From positions 21,538,002 through 21,602,001 of the forward strand of contig NC_092226.1 of assembly GCF_036320965.1 (NCBI RefSeq): a stretch of DNA of 64,000 nucleotides, given 5' to 3'. The first letter of the stretch is position 1. Each line of letters begins with the position of its first letter. Made by a program: the position numbers and the translations under genes. Under the pieces are notes generated by a model. The model saw only the letters and a list, made by a program, of their open reading frames with translations, was not told where the DNA came from and ran no database searches. This DNA comes from Panulirus ornatus (taxonomy: Eukaryota > Arthropoda > Malacostraca > Decapoda > Palinuridae). Positions 23,575 through 35,029 of the stretch are shown in pieces.

Positions 23575-26339
23575 TTCCTTCCATTACTCACGACGAAATA
23601 TTACCTAAGGCAGGGGTAGCGTAGCACGTCTCGCTCTCATTAGGGCACAGGGAGTAGTACATGGTTTAAACGTTTATCAGAAGACCTGATGGTTTATGAC
23701 GAGGGGTTTTGCTGGAGAACGTTTGATTTACCGATGTCGACTAATCAGTAATATAAACACCACATGATTGAATACCGTCAAGGTATTTGTCTTGCCGTGA
23801 TTCAACGGTGTTGACAGTCCTCGATTTGAGCTGCATCTGGTGTGTGTGGGAGTGGTGTGTGTGTGTGTGTGTGTGACGCCTACACCAGGATGAGGAGGGG
23901 GTTGGGTGGGGCAAATGCACGGACGAGGGGAAGCACGTGTACGTAAGGGAGGGGAAGTGGCACAGGTACATCAGGGATGGATCAAAGATGTACTTACGTC
24001 CAGAGCAATGCTGCTTCAACCACTCCCGCTACGTTCGTAGCACAACTTTTTTTGGAATGTTACATCTTACTTCATTGTAAGTACTGAGAAAGAAATGGAA
24101 TATAGTATTTATTCCATACCATCAAAGATAAGAAATCCCTCATAACCTAATACAACCCAAAGATCGAACAGAGATGAAGAGGAAAGTGGGAATGAGCTGG
24201 CATATTGCAAGGTGCATCCTTCCGTCGACACCTGCGCTGTTACCATATCAACGTTACGTCTACCGAAGGGGGTTAGCCTTAACACAAGGTTCCGGGTTGT
24301 CTATTACTGTAAGATTTTTTTTTTTTTTTCTTTAGCCTGTTCATTCATTTCAATATACCTACAAGAAGTCTTTCGGTCTGAATATCTTTAAGTTGTCATG
24401 TATATAATTGTTGATATTTATAAAACTATTCCTTAATCGCACAGAATATTGTTTACACTGTGATCTACCATTAGATTAAGACATGGACTTAAAGTTCGAG
24501 TAAATGAATACTTGGGGAAATGGTTTGATACAAGAATGAAATCTTTTTCCAGGCAGATCTGTACTGGTTGGTGCAAAGCTACTCACACATTCACTCGTCA
24601 GAGTTACCAATCGGCCAAATATGTATCGTATTATTGTCCTCAATAGCTCACATTTTACGTCAAAATGGTATATCTTTCAACAGGTTGATAACCGTCCTTT
24701 TCTTTAGTTCAAAAGATGGTCGACGTGAAAGTACTGTTTACTCTAAGAATTTGCGTCTTTCATGATGAACGTTGAGTCCAGTTAGCGTTGAAGTCGGTGG
24801 ATACAACCCCTGTGGTGACGGCTTGTTTGGTCAGTCCTGTTTTTGTTGCCGAGAAGGCAAGGTGTAACGGTGTGTCTTCTCCTTCCCAGTACTTCCCGTT
24901 CGTTGTTTTTTTTTTTTTTTTTAGGCAAATCTAAGCGACAGTGTGCTGTGTCACCGTGATGGCACATGAAATATGCGATGCTTATCGTACCAGGAAAAAT
25001 ATGGCGTGATCTGATTTTTACCGAGATCGATGTCACAGGAATTTTGCATGAAGTGACAAGCATTAACGGACGAGTGTTGTATATTCAGAAGTGTTTTTCT
25101 TGTGAACTTACTCTACGTTACAATGAATAATTACAGAAATAGGAGAAAAAAATCTTTTCTGGATACATGATGTAGCATTTTGCTAGAATTTACTTGTTAT
25201 TGTAAATTTTATGTTAGGTTTAAAGATTGGTTCTATTACGATTACGTTTTTGCTTCCTAACTCTCCTTAGCTGTAACTAAAGTTGTGTAAATATTATCAA
25301 AATGACATTGTCAACCTCCTTTTTCTTGAAAATAATATCCTCACCGATGATATCTATGTACATAATTTCCTTACACCCCATACCTCCAGCCGTTGAATTT
25401 CCAACACCCACCACAATTATTGCCAGAATGTAAGATATAATCAAATGAGCAAGAGGGCGCCGGCTCGCAGCCTTGACGCCAAACTTTGTGTGAAAAAAAA
25501 AAACTTGCGACCTCTTTAGTGAGAAGCCTTGACCCAAAACCAGCTATGTTTATGATGTTTTTGATATACACTGTGACCACATTTTGATCCTTTGAAGTGG
25601 AAACCCAAAAGGAAATATCTGTAGATGGAATTTTCGCAAATTGTAAAGGATATGAGCTTCTTGTTGGGGCTGAACGAGAGACATATCGTAAGTAGTAACC
25701 TGAACACGTTATTCAAGAAAAGAGAGTTGACATTTAAGTCAGCCTACATTAACTGTGGTACGTGCTGAAGTGAACGTATATGATCATGTCATAACTCAGC
25801 AGCAGTATACCAGTGTTTGTGTTCCACAAGGTTGTTGGGATGGTCACGTAGGTATCCTGGCAGAGTTGACGATAGGCTCTGTCATGACCGGCAGTGTGAC
25901 GTATAAGCGACACACGTATAGCGACACACCGATGAACATCTCGGTAAAACTAGTACACTTAGCACATACGACATATCTCAACAGCTTCGTAAATGTTCCG
26001 TCATTTATAATTCTTGATGCTTGGAGCTGCAAGGTCAAGGTTGAACAGTCCGTGAAGTGAATGTTTGTAAAGATGCTCTTGATCAACCGGGTCACTTTCC
26101 ACATCACTGTCAGGTAGGGATCAAGACTACGTCTAGTGTATAATAACGTCTTTGACTCAGAGCAACGCAATTGAAAACTTGATCCAATGATTATAGACGA
26201 AATCTATTACAGCTGTTGGTTAGGTCATACATATGTTATTTTTTTTCTAGACGTAGTGAATCACTGTCCTTTTCGTTGCTAAAGTGAATTTGATTCTTTT
26301 AATAGAATGTTCATAAAAGTGAGCCAAAAACCGGAACAT
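23575..26339. other. No gene recognised; contains a (GT)n run at 23855-23874
   Basis: AT-rich sequence with several poly-T runs (24307-24331, 24906-24922). Minus-strand open frames at 25277-25716 lack recognisable features. Confidence 0.4.
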
Positions 26340-26475
26340 GTGAGGGCGGCTGGAGTGCTACGTGGGCCAGTCGTGGCGACCATGGCCTTGTAGGCGGCGC
26401 GGCGCCGGCCACCTCGACCTCGCCACGCCCGGCAGCGTCCCTCGCCTAGAGACGACACAGCCTATGACAGCCAAC
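26340..26475. promoter_or_regulatory. CpG-rich block upstream of the exon
   Basis: GGCGGCGCGGCGCCGGCCAC at about 26390 and CTCGCCACGCCCGGCAGCG nearby stand out against AT-rich surroundings, about 300-400 bp before the open exon at 26777. This could mark a promoter or 5' exon. No TATA box or initiator was identified. Confidence 0.25.
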
Positions 26476-26776
26476 TATTTTTTTTTTTTTTATTCTTTAT
26501 TGACACATGTTGGGAGATGTAGTGTGTCACTGAGGACGAAAGGGGAAATTATGAGTGAAAAAAAGCACCTTAGTGATAAACTGATATGGTCTCGCAGTGA
26601 AAAAATAAAGAAAATGTTCTGTGGACAACACGTTGTCTAGGAAAGAAAACAAAGGAAAAAAAAATCTGCATAGACGTGACCGAGCATGATGTGCTCGAGT
26701 GAGTGACAGTGAAGGAGGAGACCATTACCTGGGTGAATGAGGAGACCCCGAGGCAGGTGCTGGGGGCGGAGGAGGT

Positions 26777-27723
26777 ATGTTAGCCCAGAGTGCCACCGCT
26801 GCCTTGTACCTGCACACGAGGGCAAGCCGGGAGGAACGGCTGGCACGGCAGAACAACAACAACAACACTCACCATGTCAAGAATCGCAACCCCGAGAGTG
26901 TTAAGGTCTCTCATCGTCGTTGCCCAGTTCAACCACGGAAAACAGACTTTAGATTCACCTTTAGTGGTGACTTGGAAGAAACGGTTGCCACACCTCGTCA
27001 CTCCAGTAGCTCGCGAGAGCCCCAACAGTCGAGTGGCCATCGCGTGTTCCAACAATTCAAGAGACTTCTTGCATTCGGTGAACCGAGTCGGTTTCAAGAA
27101 GAATACGAGACCAGCGACCCTCATACTCCTCCGGTTCCCCAGCCTGGAAATTTACAAGAATCCCGGCAACAGGAGCAGGAGCTCAGTAACCTTCACGCAC
27201 CCCACCAGTCCAGTAACTTTCAAAAGTCCCGCCAACCCAGCAGCCAACCCGTGTTCCAGCCTAGTTGTCTCCGAGGGTCCCAGCAACCCTGTAGCCTTCA
27301 CGTGACCCAGCGACCCTTGAGCGCCCACGGGTCCCAGCGACCTTGTAACCTCCACGTGCTCCAGGAGTCCAGTGTTCGTCACGCATCTCAGGAGCAAAGT
27401 GGCTTTCATTTATCTCAGCTGAGTTCCAGGATCGCGGCTTGGAGCGAGCGTAGCTGGAAGGCGGACGACTGGAAAATAGACAATTGGAAGTCCTTGGAAT
27501 GGGTTAAGTCAGGGAAGTGGAAGCCTGAATGGTTCCAAGAGACTGATTTTGGGAATCTGTTCAAGACTTATGCAGACTGGGGAAGTGAGTGGCTGAAAAG
27601 TGAATGGCAGAAAACTAGAGATCCGGGTATGCCAATCAGACCCATCGGTGACTGGTTAGGATTAAAAGTGAAGATCCAAGAAGGTATGGAGATGAAGCAG
27701 CCGTCATACGCACAGGTCCAGAG
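26777..27723 (+). CDS. Candidate protein-coding exon, Gln/Ser-rich repeats then Trp-rich block
   Basis: The frame stays open from an ATG at 26777 (in-frame TGA at 26738 upstream) for about 315 codons and meets a consensus splice donor AG|GTAAGT at 27722-27729. The frame's TAA overlaps that donor, so the message probably continues in a later exon. The N-terminal ~45 residues contain an Asn run from (AAC)n. Residues ~115-215 are degenerate ~9-residue repeats of the form S/C-x-L-H-x-S-Q-x-P. Residues ~218-250 hold tryptophans almost every five residues (SWKADDWKIDNWKSLEW, then KWKPEWF), and three more follow in the next ~45 residues (DWGSEWLKSEW). No signal peptide or membrane segment is seen. 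The family is unrecognised. The start is uncertain: an ATG at 26874 in another frame has a better CACCATG context and stays open to 27305. Confidence 0.55.
27150..27420 (+). repeat. Degenerate 27-bp repeats inside the candidate exon
   Basis: CCCAGCGACC / AACCTCCACGTG-type phrases recur at about 27-bp steps, matching the 9-residue protein repeat. Because 27 is a multiple of three, unit gain or loss keeps the frame. The periodicity also opens other frames, which explains rival open frames on both strands. Confidence 0.7.
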
Positions 27724-27849
27724 GTAAGTGAAGTGCTTTATTAGAAGTGTAAATTCTTGGCGGTTTTGATATCCTTGTTGGTAAATCATTTTCTGACGCG
27801 CCACGGGCAACTGAAGCCTTATTCGAGACCATCTCATGAGCGAAATATA

Positions 27850-28014
27850 TGTCACTTGTTTACCAGATGGCGTCCTAGCTACGTTTCTTCGTTGTGTATC
27901 ATCTTGCTCTTATATTTCTTCCTTGTATCATCCCCTGATGATGAATGTGATCATTACACGAAAGTGCACTTGGGTACTTATCGTGTTTCATTTCCCTGTG
28001 GATAAGAAAGGAAT
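27850..28014 (+). mobile_element. Penelope-like element 3' end, solo copy
   Basis: Shares with the element at 13836-14666: CACTTGTTTACCA, CGTCCTAGCTACGT, TATATTTCTT, CCCCTGATGATG, GAAAGTGCACTTGGG and ACTTATCGTGTTTCATTT. Only the non-coding 3' region is present. It lies ~130 bp downstream of the splice donor at 27724, so it would be intronic if the exon is real, and it runs into (TA)n. Confidence 0.8.
27931..27985 (+). ncRNA. Hammerhead-like core, altered copy
   Basis: CTGATGA at 27935-27941 and GAAA at 27960-27963, then AGTGCACTTGGG as in the other copies. The segment between the motifs is 4 bases longer (GAAT inserted), so stem II would carry a larger bulge. The fourth stem-I pair is lost. 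Probably inactive. Confidence 0.25.
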
Positions 28015-28016
28015 AA

Positions 28017-28020
<4 letters not shown>

Positions 28021-28072
<52 letters not shown>
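28021..28072. repeat. (TA)n microsatellite
   Basis: 52 bp of AT repeat between the Penelope 3' end (plus) and a SINE (minus), whose 3' ends face each other across it. Confidence 0.97.
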
Positions 28073-28075
<3 letters not shown>

Positions 28076-28221
28076 TTCTATCAACCAAAACCTCGGGGTG
28101 GATGAACGGATGGCTTGACTTAACTGACTCTCGCAACCAGGACTCGAACCTATGCGCTCGACTCTGGACGGCCCGTGAATGAGTCTCGATCAGGAACGCT
28201 AACCAATACACCAAGAAAGTA
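28073..28221 (-). mobile_element. tRNA-derived SINE
   Basis: On the minus strand TGGTGTATTGG (28213-28203) matches the tRNA A box of RNA polymerase III, and GGTTCGAGTCC (28150-28140) is a B box, about 52 nt apart. A tRNA-unrelated body of ~65 bp ends at the (TA)n run. Head, body and simple-repeat tail are the layout of tRNA-derived SINEs. No anticodon-arm folding was established, so the parent tRNA is not assigned and it is not a functional tRNA gene. Confidence 0.65.
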
Positions 28222-30072
28222 ATGTGAAAAGTGTCGCGATGAAAACAACTATGTGGATGAAATTGGATTTGATTTGTCGTTCTCAGTAGCGTGGAATGTT
28301 TGTTATATTCCAAGATACGTCCCTTTAAGTAGCACTAGTATAGAAGTGCTGGCGTGTATATGGTGAAGTTATCAGACCCAGCCTGGCAGCTTGCTTTGAA
28401 AAGTGAAGGATAAGACCAGCACTCCTGTCATGGAGGGTGTAAGATTTTCTTTTTTCAATAATATTATTACAGAGATGGAGCAGACATGGATCAAACATTA
28501 TTTTTTCAACCACATCCGCCATGATAGGTGGATGTGGCGCGATATATTTTTGCATCCTGGAGATGTCTGTCTCCTCCAGATTTTTCGATGACTTTTGACT
28601 TGACTTTTCTCCAAGAGTTTGCCCCATGGAGACAAGAAATATAAGGTAGTGACTGCGTAAAGTACCTAAGTACTTTTTAGTAGCCTGTAAGGTTATCCTC
28701 CCTCTTTTTTTTTTTTAAGGTATTTCTCATAACAGAACCAGTTGGTTTTCATTAGGATATGACACTGCTTTCGTAGATGTACAGTTTATTTTGAAAGGTA
28801 CTTTATTCTAATTCTGATTTGCATACTGGAATATATTGTTGCAAGTAGGGTTTTTCTTCAGGAGGAGGAAGGCATTGCACTCGATTTCTTTCTCCTGTGT
28901 ATACCACGATGTACACTATTATTCCTGGATGCATACAAAGTTTATTTTCGTGTCCTTTTTGTGTCTAGTATGTCACCTCTGAGAAACTATCTTGAACACA
29001 CGTATTCCGAATTTAGATACATCATGTGTAACATATAGTCATGATGCCTGGCAAGCATAGAAGGTACAGTGAGTAGATGCATCCACATTGGAGGATGACA
29101 GATGGGCCTATGTGGAAGGACCCTGGGAGTGGACAGTGTACCGACGGAAGGATGACAGGCGTCCCAAGCAGACCATGGGCCAAGGGCGTCCTCATCCCAC
29201 TGTTGCAAATACAAAAAAAAAAAGAAAATAGAATATGGTGAGAAATGCACAGTGGACATAGGTTCAAAAGGAGGTTTAGGATACATCGTAAATTACAGAT
29301 TACAATACATGGAAGATGTAAGTGATCGATACGCTGCAGATGGAACACGTGATGTCTGCATAGCTCAGGACATGGCAGATTTTGGATATAGTGCCACACT
29401 ATCTACAGTGTTGTTACTATGCTTGAAATAGTCGCAAAAGTTCTCGAAAAAAAATGGGTCTTGATGTGTGAAATAACTGAGTTTAGGACCAGCGATTACA
29501 TGATGATGTAACGTGTGTATTGGGTGCGGGGCAGAGCCGGCACTTTGACTGTTCAGGATCATTTGTCTTGCGACTCGCCACCTGTACGTTAGGCATGTTC
29601 TGACAGCTATATTATCACATTATATAGTCCAGATCCTATATTTATTGAACCTGAGAGGTTATAGCCAGTAATACTACTGCTACCTGGTTTTTCAGCATCT
29701 CAAGAGGTTTTCTTCCTCGCTGACAGATGCGGTGCAATCGGCGTCGACTGTGTCTTTAGTTAGACTGAATCTGGCGTAGGGGCTTGGCAGGTAAGGAGCG
29801 TGTTTGTTTACCAAGATTGTAAGCAACGATTGTTGTGGTCGACGTGTGTTCCAGCGTGAATATCTTCCACGTTGGGTATTCGATGTCTAGGATAAGCAAG
29901 AGCTTCGCGTTATTACTATAGTGCAAAATGTTGTTACATCCTCCAGGTCGGTACCTGGCTAGGGATCTTGTCTAGTGACGGTCTGTTATCCCTGTGTTCT
30001 GCAGAATTTCATTAACCTATTTCTCTTGCACCTCTCCTCTCTTGGAGGTAAGGCGTTCGTGAGCTCGATCTG
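28222..30072. other. No gene recognised
   Basis: Short open frames at 28325-28627 and 28987-29399 lack recognisable domains. A-runs at 29211-29223 and a T-run near 28706-28718 are the only simple sequences. Confidence 0.4.
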
Positions 30073-30297
30073 TCACTCCCTCAGGAGGTACAGGGTAGTG
30101 AGGATGTCATCCACCAGTTGTCTCACCTCAAACATGGACTTTGTCGAGTTGTCTTTCACAAGACGCATCACTGAAGGATTTCGTGGTGAATCCCCAAGGA
30201 CACTCTCAAACTCAGTGTACTGCATCATCACGACTCTGTGGATGTATATGCAAAGAACACTTAGTACATGTTGGGTCTGGAAGATCCAGTGAGGCAG
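30073..30297 (-). CDS. Weak candidate terminal exon, unidentified
   Basis: On the minus strand a pyrimidine-rich stretch ending CTCTCCACCACAG lies just before an open frame of 74 codons ending in TGA at 30075-30073. The residues look protein-like: HWIFQTQHVLSVLCIYIHRV, later MMQYTEFESV, and a helix-like FEVRQLVDDILTTLYLLRE at the end. No family recognised. It could equally be a decayed gene together with the next entry upstream. Confidence 0.3.
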   Translation of the reverse strand: MPHWIFQTQHVLSVLCIYIHRVVMMQYTEFESVLGDSPRNPSVMRLVKDNSTKSMFEVRQLVDDILTTLYLLRE

Positions 30298-30339
30298 CTG
30301 TGGTGGAGAGAAGAATATTGTAGGAGAGGGTGAGTGATC

Positions 30340-30510
30340 TCCCGTGACACAGAATTGGCACCAAGGTGTTTCGGACGCTGGTGGTAACGATGAACGAATT
30401 GCCTGTCATGATCAGGATGGCGGAGATACTTTGACTCGCATAGTAGAGTACAAGAGTTCCTGCCCTTCGCTGGCTCTTACTGCGGCACATCCTGAGCAAG
30501 TCCAGGCTTG
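30340..30510 (-). CDS. Weak candidate coding segment with a hydrophobic helix
   Basis: A minus-strand frame between the GA run and 30340 encodes GTLVLYYASQSISAILIM followed by TGNSFIVTTSV, which resembles a membrane-spanning segment. It is in a different frame from the segment at 30073-30297, consistent with separate exons or a frameshifted pseudogene of a membrane protein. Confidence 0.25.
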
Positions 30511-30530
30511 ACACAGTGTTAGACGGACAG

Positions 30531-30550
30531 GAGAGAGAGAGAGAGAGGAG

Positions 30551-30609
<59 letters not shown>
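30531..30609. repeat. (GA)n microsatellite, interrupted
   Basis: 79 bp of GA repeat with two GGA interruptions near 30547 and 30554. Confidence 0.97.
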
Positions 30610-30611
<2 letters not shown>

Positions 30612-31950
30612 GCTGTCACCCTGGCAGACAACACCGTGTGGTTTGAGTAAACATATTGGTAATTACCCTTAATGTGTGTGTGTGTGTAAGTTGCCAAAGA
30701 CTTTAGATACCTGTTTTAATTTTTTGCATTGATTCTCACACTTCGCACGGTCAGGAAAGACACAGTTGAAGTGTTGCGGAAGCAGTTAGTGTGCACTGCT
30801 CGTCAGCTGTGTTTCTGGATAGACACAGGCAGCTCGTGTCTAAAAGTATTTATTAATGATTATTTATTTCCTTTATAACGTAATTAAGGATGAGATCAGC
30901 AGTTTTAATCATGACATCCGAGCATAAATTATGGTGTTAATAGACTTATCATTACGTGTTATTCATCATTCATTCTACACATTATTCACTCAAGGTTTCA
31001 GGCCTTAAAAGTTTTTTGTTGTGCATTAGCAGTGTAGAAAATATAGTCTTTATGAAAATTTTCGCTTCCATAAATTTCAGCATAAAATAAGAATGCCGTG
31101 CTTGAGTCTTGTATATATATATTGACTCGCAAAGAAGGCCGCTGGAATACCCGCTAGTTCAGCGCTGGGAACTGATGGAGTCGGTGGCTCATCTTTATAG
31201 GACTAATGCCAGGATATGCAAGCGCCACCTGCCGGGAACCAATGGCGGTGATATGATACGAGACAGACGCGGGGTATTACAGTGGCCCGAGGGAACCATT
31301 AAGAGAGATGGCGAGTGTCCTCAAACGCTCCCGGGGTCACTGTATCTCCCAAGACAGTTTTGATCGGAAAGACGTTTGGGCTGGTCTCGCTCTCCCCACC
31401 TCAGGGAGGCCGTTTTGATATAGTTCTCTGTGGGAGCCGGGATGAACCAAGAGATTACGTCGCTGCTGAAGGAGTGAACGGCTCAGAGTCCTGTGGTATA
31501 TATATCTAACCACAACGGACCCCGTGGGAAGGTGGCCGGTGGTATGTGGGATGAGAATGTTATAAGAGTCGTCTGGTACGTTCCGCCCCTCACGGAAGGG
31601 CGTGGCATTTAGCTATTGATAACCACCATAGACTACTTGCTAGATCCCTGGTGGATCTTGGGTATATGTAACCACCCCGTAAGACGTAAATTTTTGGGGA
31701 TGTCTTTGGTGAGACGTGACCAGCAGGGTACCGGTGGAGGGTGTGGTCTGGGACTGGGATGACCTGGGATCGTATAGTGTCCCCTGAGGACAATACGGTA
31801 GGGCGCTGGGTAATGTGTGGAGCGGTGCGGGAGTCCGCCGGACGAGAGCTGACGAAGCGATAGCAAGATTGATGAAGTCGCCGCTAGAGGGACGGGGAGC
31901 TTTTGTTTATACCCACAAGACAGTGATGGAGGACCGACCAGAGCCTTCGG
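30610..31950. other. No gene recognised
   Basis: Open frames at 31109-31363 (plus) and 31590-31977 (minus) have no recognisable motifs. Confidence 0.4.
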
Positions 31951-31954
31951 TACT

Positions 31955-33025
31955 GTAGGACCGGTGAAGCCTTTCATGGTAATGTGGCAGGACCAGAACC
32001 TGTCAGAGCTTCATGGCTGAGTCGTTGATGATATGGCATGACCATGACCTTTCATGGTAATGTGGCAAGACCAGAACCTGTAGTTTCATACCATGACATG
32101 AGGGTCTTTGATAGTTTGGCATGACCAAGAGCCTTTGAAGGTGTGGCACTTTCGAGAGCCTTTCGTTATGTGGGAGGTCGGGAGTCTTGATAGTGTGTTA
32201 TCTACCAAAGGCTCTAGTAGTGTGTTGCAGCCAGAGTCACACAACGTAGGGCTCTGTTAGGGATTGACACCAACACAGCATTTCATAATGTGACACAACC
32301 GAAGGTCTTGGTATTGTGCCACGACCAGAGCCTTTGATCATGTGGGTCGCACAGAGGCCTAGGATTTCCATGATCGAGCAGAACATTCGATATTTTGGAA
32401 CTGAGTCTCGAGTAATAAGGACCGACCGGGGCATTGGGATTGTGTAGTGTAACATTTTCTTTTTTCTTCTTATGGTTAACTTAACTAGATTGTAGACCTG
32501 TCGTGGGGAGAGCAAAGCCCGTCTTGATCAAGGGTAAGCCTTCACAGTGTTTGGCTGATCAAAGCTTTCTGATGTCCGAGCAACACACCTGCCACTGCAA
32601 TCGATAGTGTATGAGCCATGGTGTCTTCAGCATGATGACCAACCGTAACATTCGACATTGGTGTGCGACCAGAACCTTTGTTAGGATGGGATCAACCAGG
32701 GCCGTCAGAACTGTGGGACGACCAGAATCTTTTAATGTTGTGGGGCTGACCCCAAAGCCTCTGATAGTGTGGGACAAGTAGAACCTTTGGTACTGGGGAT
32801 GACCAGAGCTTTTCATATACTGTGGGACGACCAGAGCTATCGATGCTGTGAGACGACCAGAATCATTGATACTGAGTGACGACCAGAATCATCGATACTG
32901 TGAGACGACCAGAAGAATCATCGATACTGAGGGACGACCAGAATCATCAGCACTGTGGGACGACCAGAACCGTCACTACTGTAGGACGACCAGAACCTTT
33001 TATATCATGGCACGACCAAAGACGA
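31955..33025. repeat. Long decayed ~30-bp tandem repeat
   Basis: Imperfect units containing GTGTGGGACGACCAGAGCC and CTTTGATAGTGTGGCA phrases fill about 1.1 kb. The youngest, cleanest part is 32820-33005, where GACGACCAGAATCATCGAT recurs about every 30 bp. Confidence 0.88.
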
Positions 33026-33439
33026 AAGTTTGATGATCTTGCTTTTATATTTTCGTGTGGGTAATGTCTTCGTCCTGTTGTGAAGAAGAAATAAAGGTTT
33101 TCCCTCCCGTCGTTTGAAGGTGAATATAAAGTGCAAATTGTTTATGATACGTGTGGTGAGTCTGGCTGGTGATGTTGCCATACGTACGTGATCCACTGCA
33201 ACACCTGGCGGCGGGGGCTGTAACACTGGCCTGGCCTGGCATATGATCTAGAGACGAGGAGAAAAATGCTGCAGCTTCGAATATTAACCACAGTTGGTGT
33301 TGTCTGGCGGCGACCGTAACGAAGGCCGCATGATCGAAGCTGCAGACATGGGTCACGTTCGTTTGTCTGAAATTATCATCATTGATTATTAACATTTTTT
33401 TCGTATTCCGGTGAGGGAGGAGATCTGTGCTACCTCCGC

Positions 33440-33810
33440 TGCACGGTTTGATGAAGCTATATACCTTGTTCCTCCCTGACGCCCACTCTCCCTCACTCTG
33501 CCCCCACCTCACGTCCACTCTCCCTCAATCTGTCCCCACCTCATGCCTCCTCTCCCTCACACTGTTCCCACCTCACGCATCCTCTCCCTCTCTTTCCCCA
33601 CCTCACGCATCCTCTCCCTCACTCTGTCCTGTCCCCTCCTCACTCTGTCCCTACCTCACGCCTTCTCTCCCTCACTCTGTCCCCACCTCACGCCTCCTCT
33701 CCCTCACTCTGTCCTGTCCCCTCCTCACTCTGTCCCTACCTCACGCCTCCTCTCCCTCACTCTGTCCCCACCTCACGCCTACTATCCCTCATCCTGTGCC
33801 TACTTCACCT
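33440..33810. repeat. ~31-bp C/T-rich minisatellite
   Basis: TCCCTCACTCTGTCCCCACC followed by TCACGCCTCCTC recurs about 10 times. A variant with CTGTCCCCTCCTCACTCTGT occurs twice in a larger ~100-bp block. Confidence 0.9.
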
Positions 33811-34529
33811 CTGTATTCGTCTGTCGATGGCACTGCTACCTCCTAGTACACTTTAGTACCGTCACTCGGGAAGTCATCTCACCTTATCCTCTCTAGTCTA
33901 GTTCATCTTTCATATCGACGTAAGAATCACTAAGTCTCTTCCCGCTGCTGAGATCACATCGTGTGTGTGGTTTGTCTTGTAAGCGTCCGCCCGGGCGAGG
34001 CTTCGCTTCTGGACTGGTGGACGGGGCCTGGTGTGTCGGCTCTGGTGCAGACGCTGGCTGGCTGCTGCCTCGTAAAAAGACCAGTGAGGACGTTGTTATG
34101 GCCGTCCGGTTGGCCGTGTTTTCTCCTCTATGACATCACAAAGTGATATAGAAACGCCATGTGGGTAGTGTCGCTGCAGCGTGATAGATGTACTGATATG
34201 GCAGAAGGGGTTTGGGCAAAGGAGGACACCGAGAGAGAGAGAGAGGAGCACCATCCCTCCTGACGGTGAGGGGGTTTTGGTGCACGTCTCCCTCAACCAC
34301 CCAGGAGATACAGGGATGCCCATGAATACATCAGTGGTGAGTGGGACGCTCGGAGCCATGGGAAATATTGCAGTGGTTGCTGGCGTTAGAGTGTAAATAA
34401 TGTCCCAGTATCCCAGGGAGTTTTATTGAAGATGTGGGAATCCTGCGGCGCCTCGGGTACCCAGGCTTGAGATTCATGTTTATATTTGCCATTCACAAGG
34501 AAGTGTCTAATATGAGGAGCTCTTGAGCC
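33811..34529. other. No gene recognised
   Basis: No features beyond a short GA run near 34229-34245. Confidence 0.4.
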
Positions 34530-34650
34530 TGATCTGTGGACTATACTGGCGAGGGAATTATTCATACCAATCTCGGGTGGCCTGGGTTCGAGTCTCGGGC
34601 GTCCAGTGATGATATGGTTTATACTGTTAACATGTGAGCATTACATGTTC

Positions 34651-34652
<2 letters not shown>
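34530..34652 (+). mobile_element. Degenerate tRNA-derived SINE-like unit
   Basis: A B-box match GGTTCGAGTC lies at 34585-34594 and an imperfect A-box-like TGGACTATACTGG at 34537-34549. A ~55-bp body follows and ends at (TA)n at 34653. Same architecture as 28073-28221, but the body sequence is not obviously the same. Confidence 0.4.

Positions 34653-34725
<73 letters not shown>
34653..34725. repeat. (TA)n microsatellite
   Basis: 73 bp of AT repeat between the SINE-like unit and an inverted repeat A. Confidence 0.97.
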
Positions 34726-34726
<1 letters not shown>

Positions 34727-34945
34727 TATCCCTAGGGATAGGGGAGAATGAATACAGCCCAAGTATTCCCTGTATTTCGTAGGCGACTAAGAGGGATGGG
34801 AGCGGGTGGCTAGAAATCCTCCCTTCCTTTATTGCTTTCTAAAGAAAGAACAGAACAAGGAGCCATGTGAAGATTTCTCCCTCTAAGGCTCAGTCGTATG
34901 TTCTTGACGCTACCTCGCTGACGCGGGAAATGGTGAGTATATATT
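34726..34945 (-). repeat. Dispersed repeat A, diverged minus-strand copy
   Basis: On the minus strand the order is GCCATTTCCCGCGTCAGCG-like core (worn), AGAAATCTTCACATGGCTCC, a replaced A-run, then CCTACGAAATACAGGGAATA and CCCCTATCCCTAGGGATA. It is clearly more mutated than the other copies. (TA)n lies on both sides. Confidence 0.8.
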
Positions 34946-34957
34946 TGTAAAGAGAAA

Positions 34958-34959
<2 letters not shown>

Positions 34960-35027
<68 letters not shown>
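34960..35027. repeat. (TA)n microsatellite
   Basis: 68 bp of TA repeat, far border of the inverted repeat A. Confidence 0.97.
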
Positions 35028-35029
<2 letters not shown>

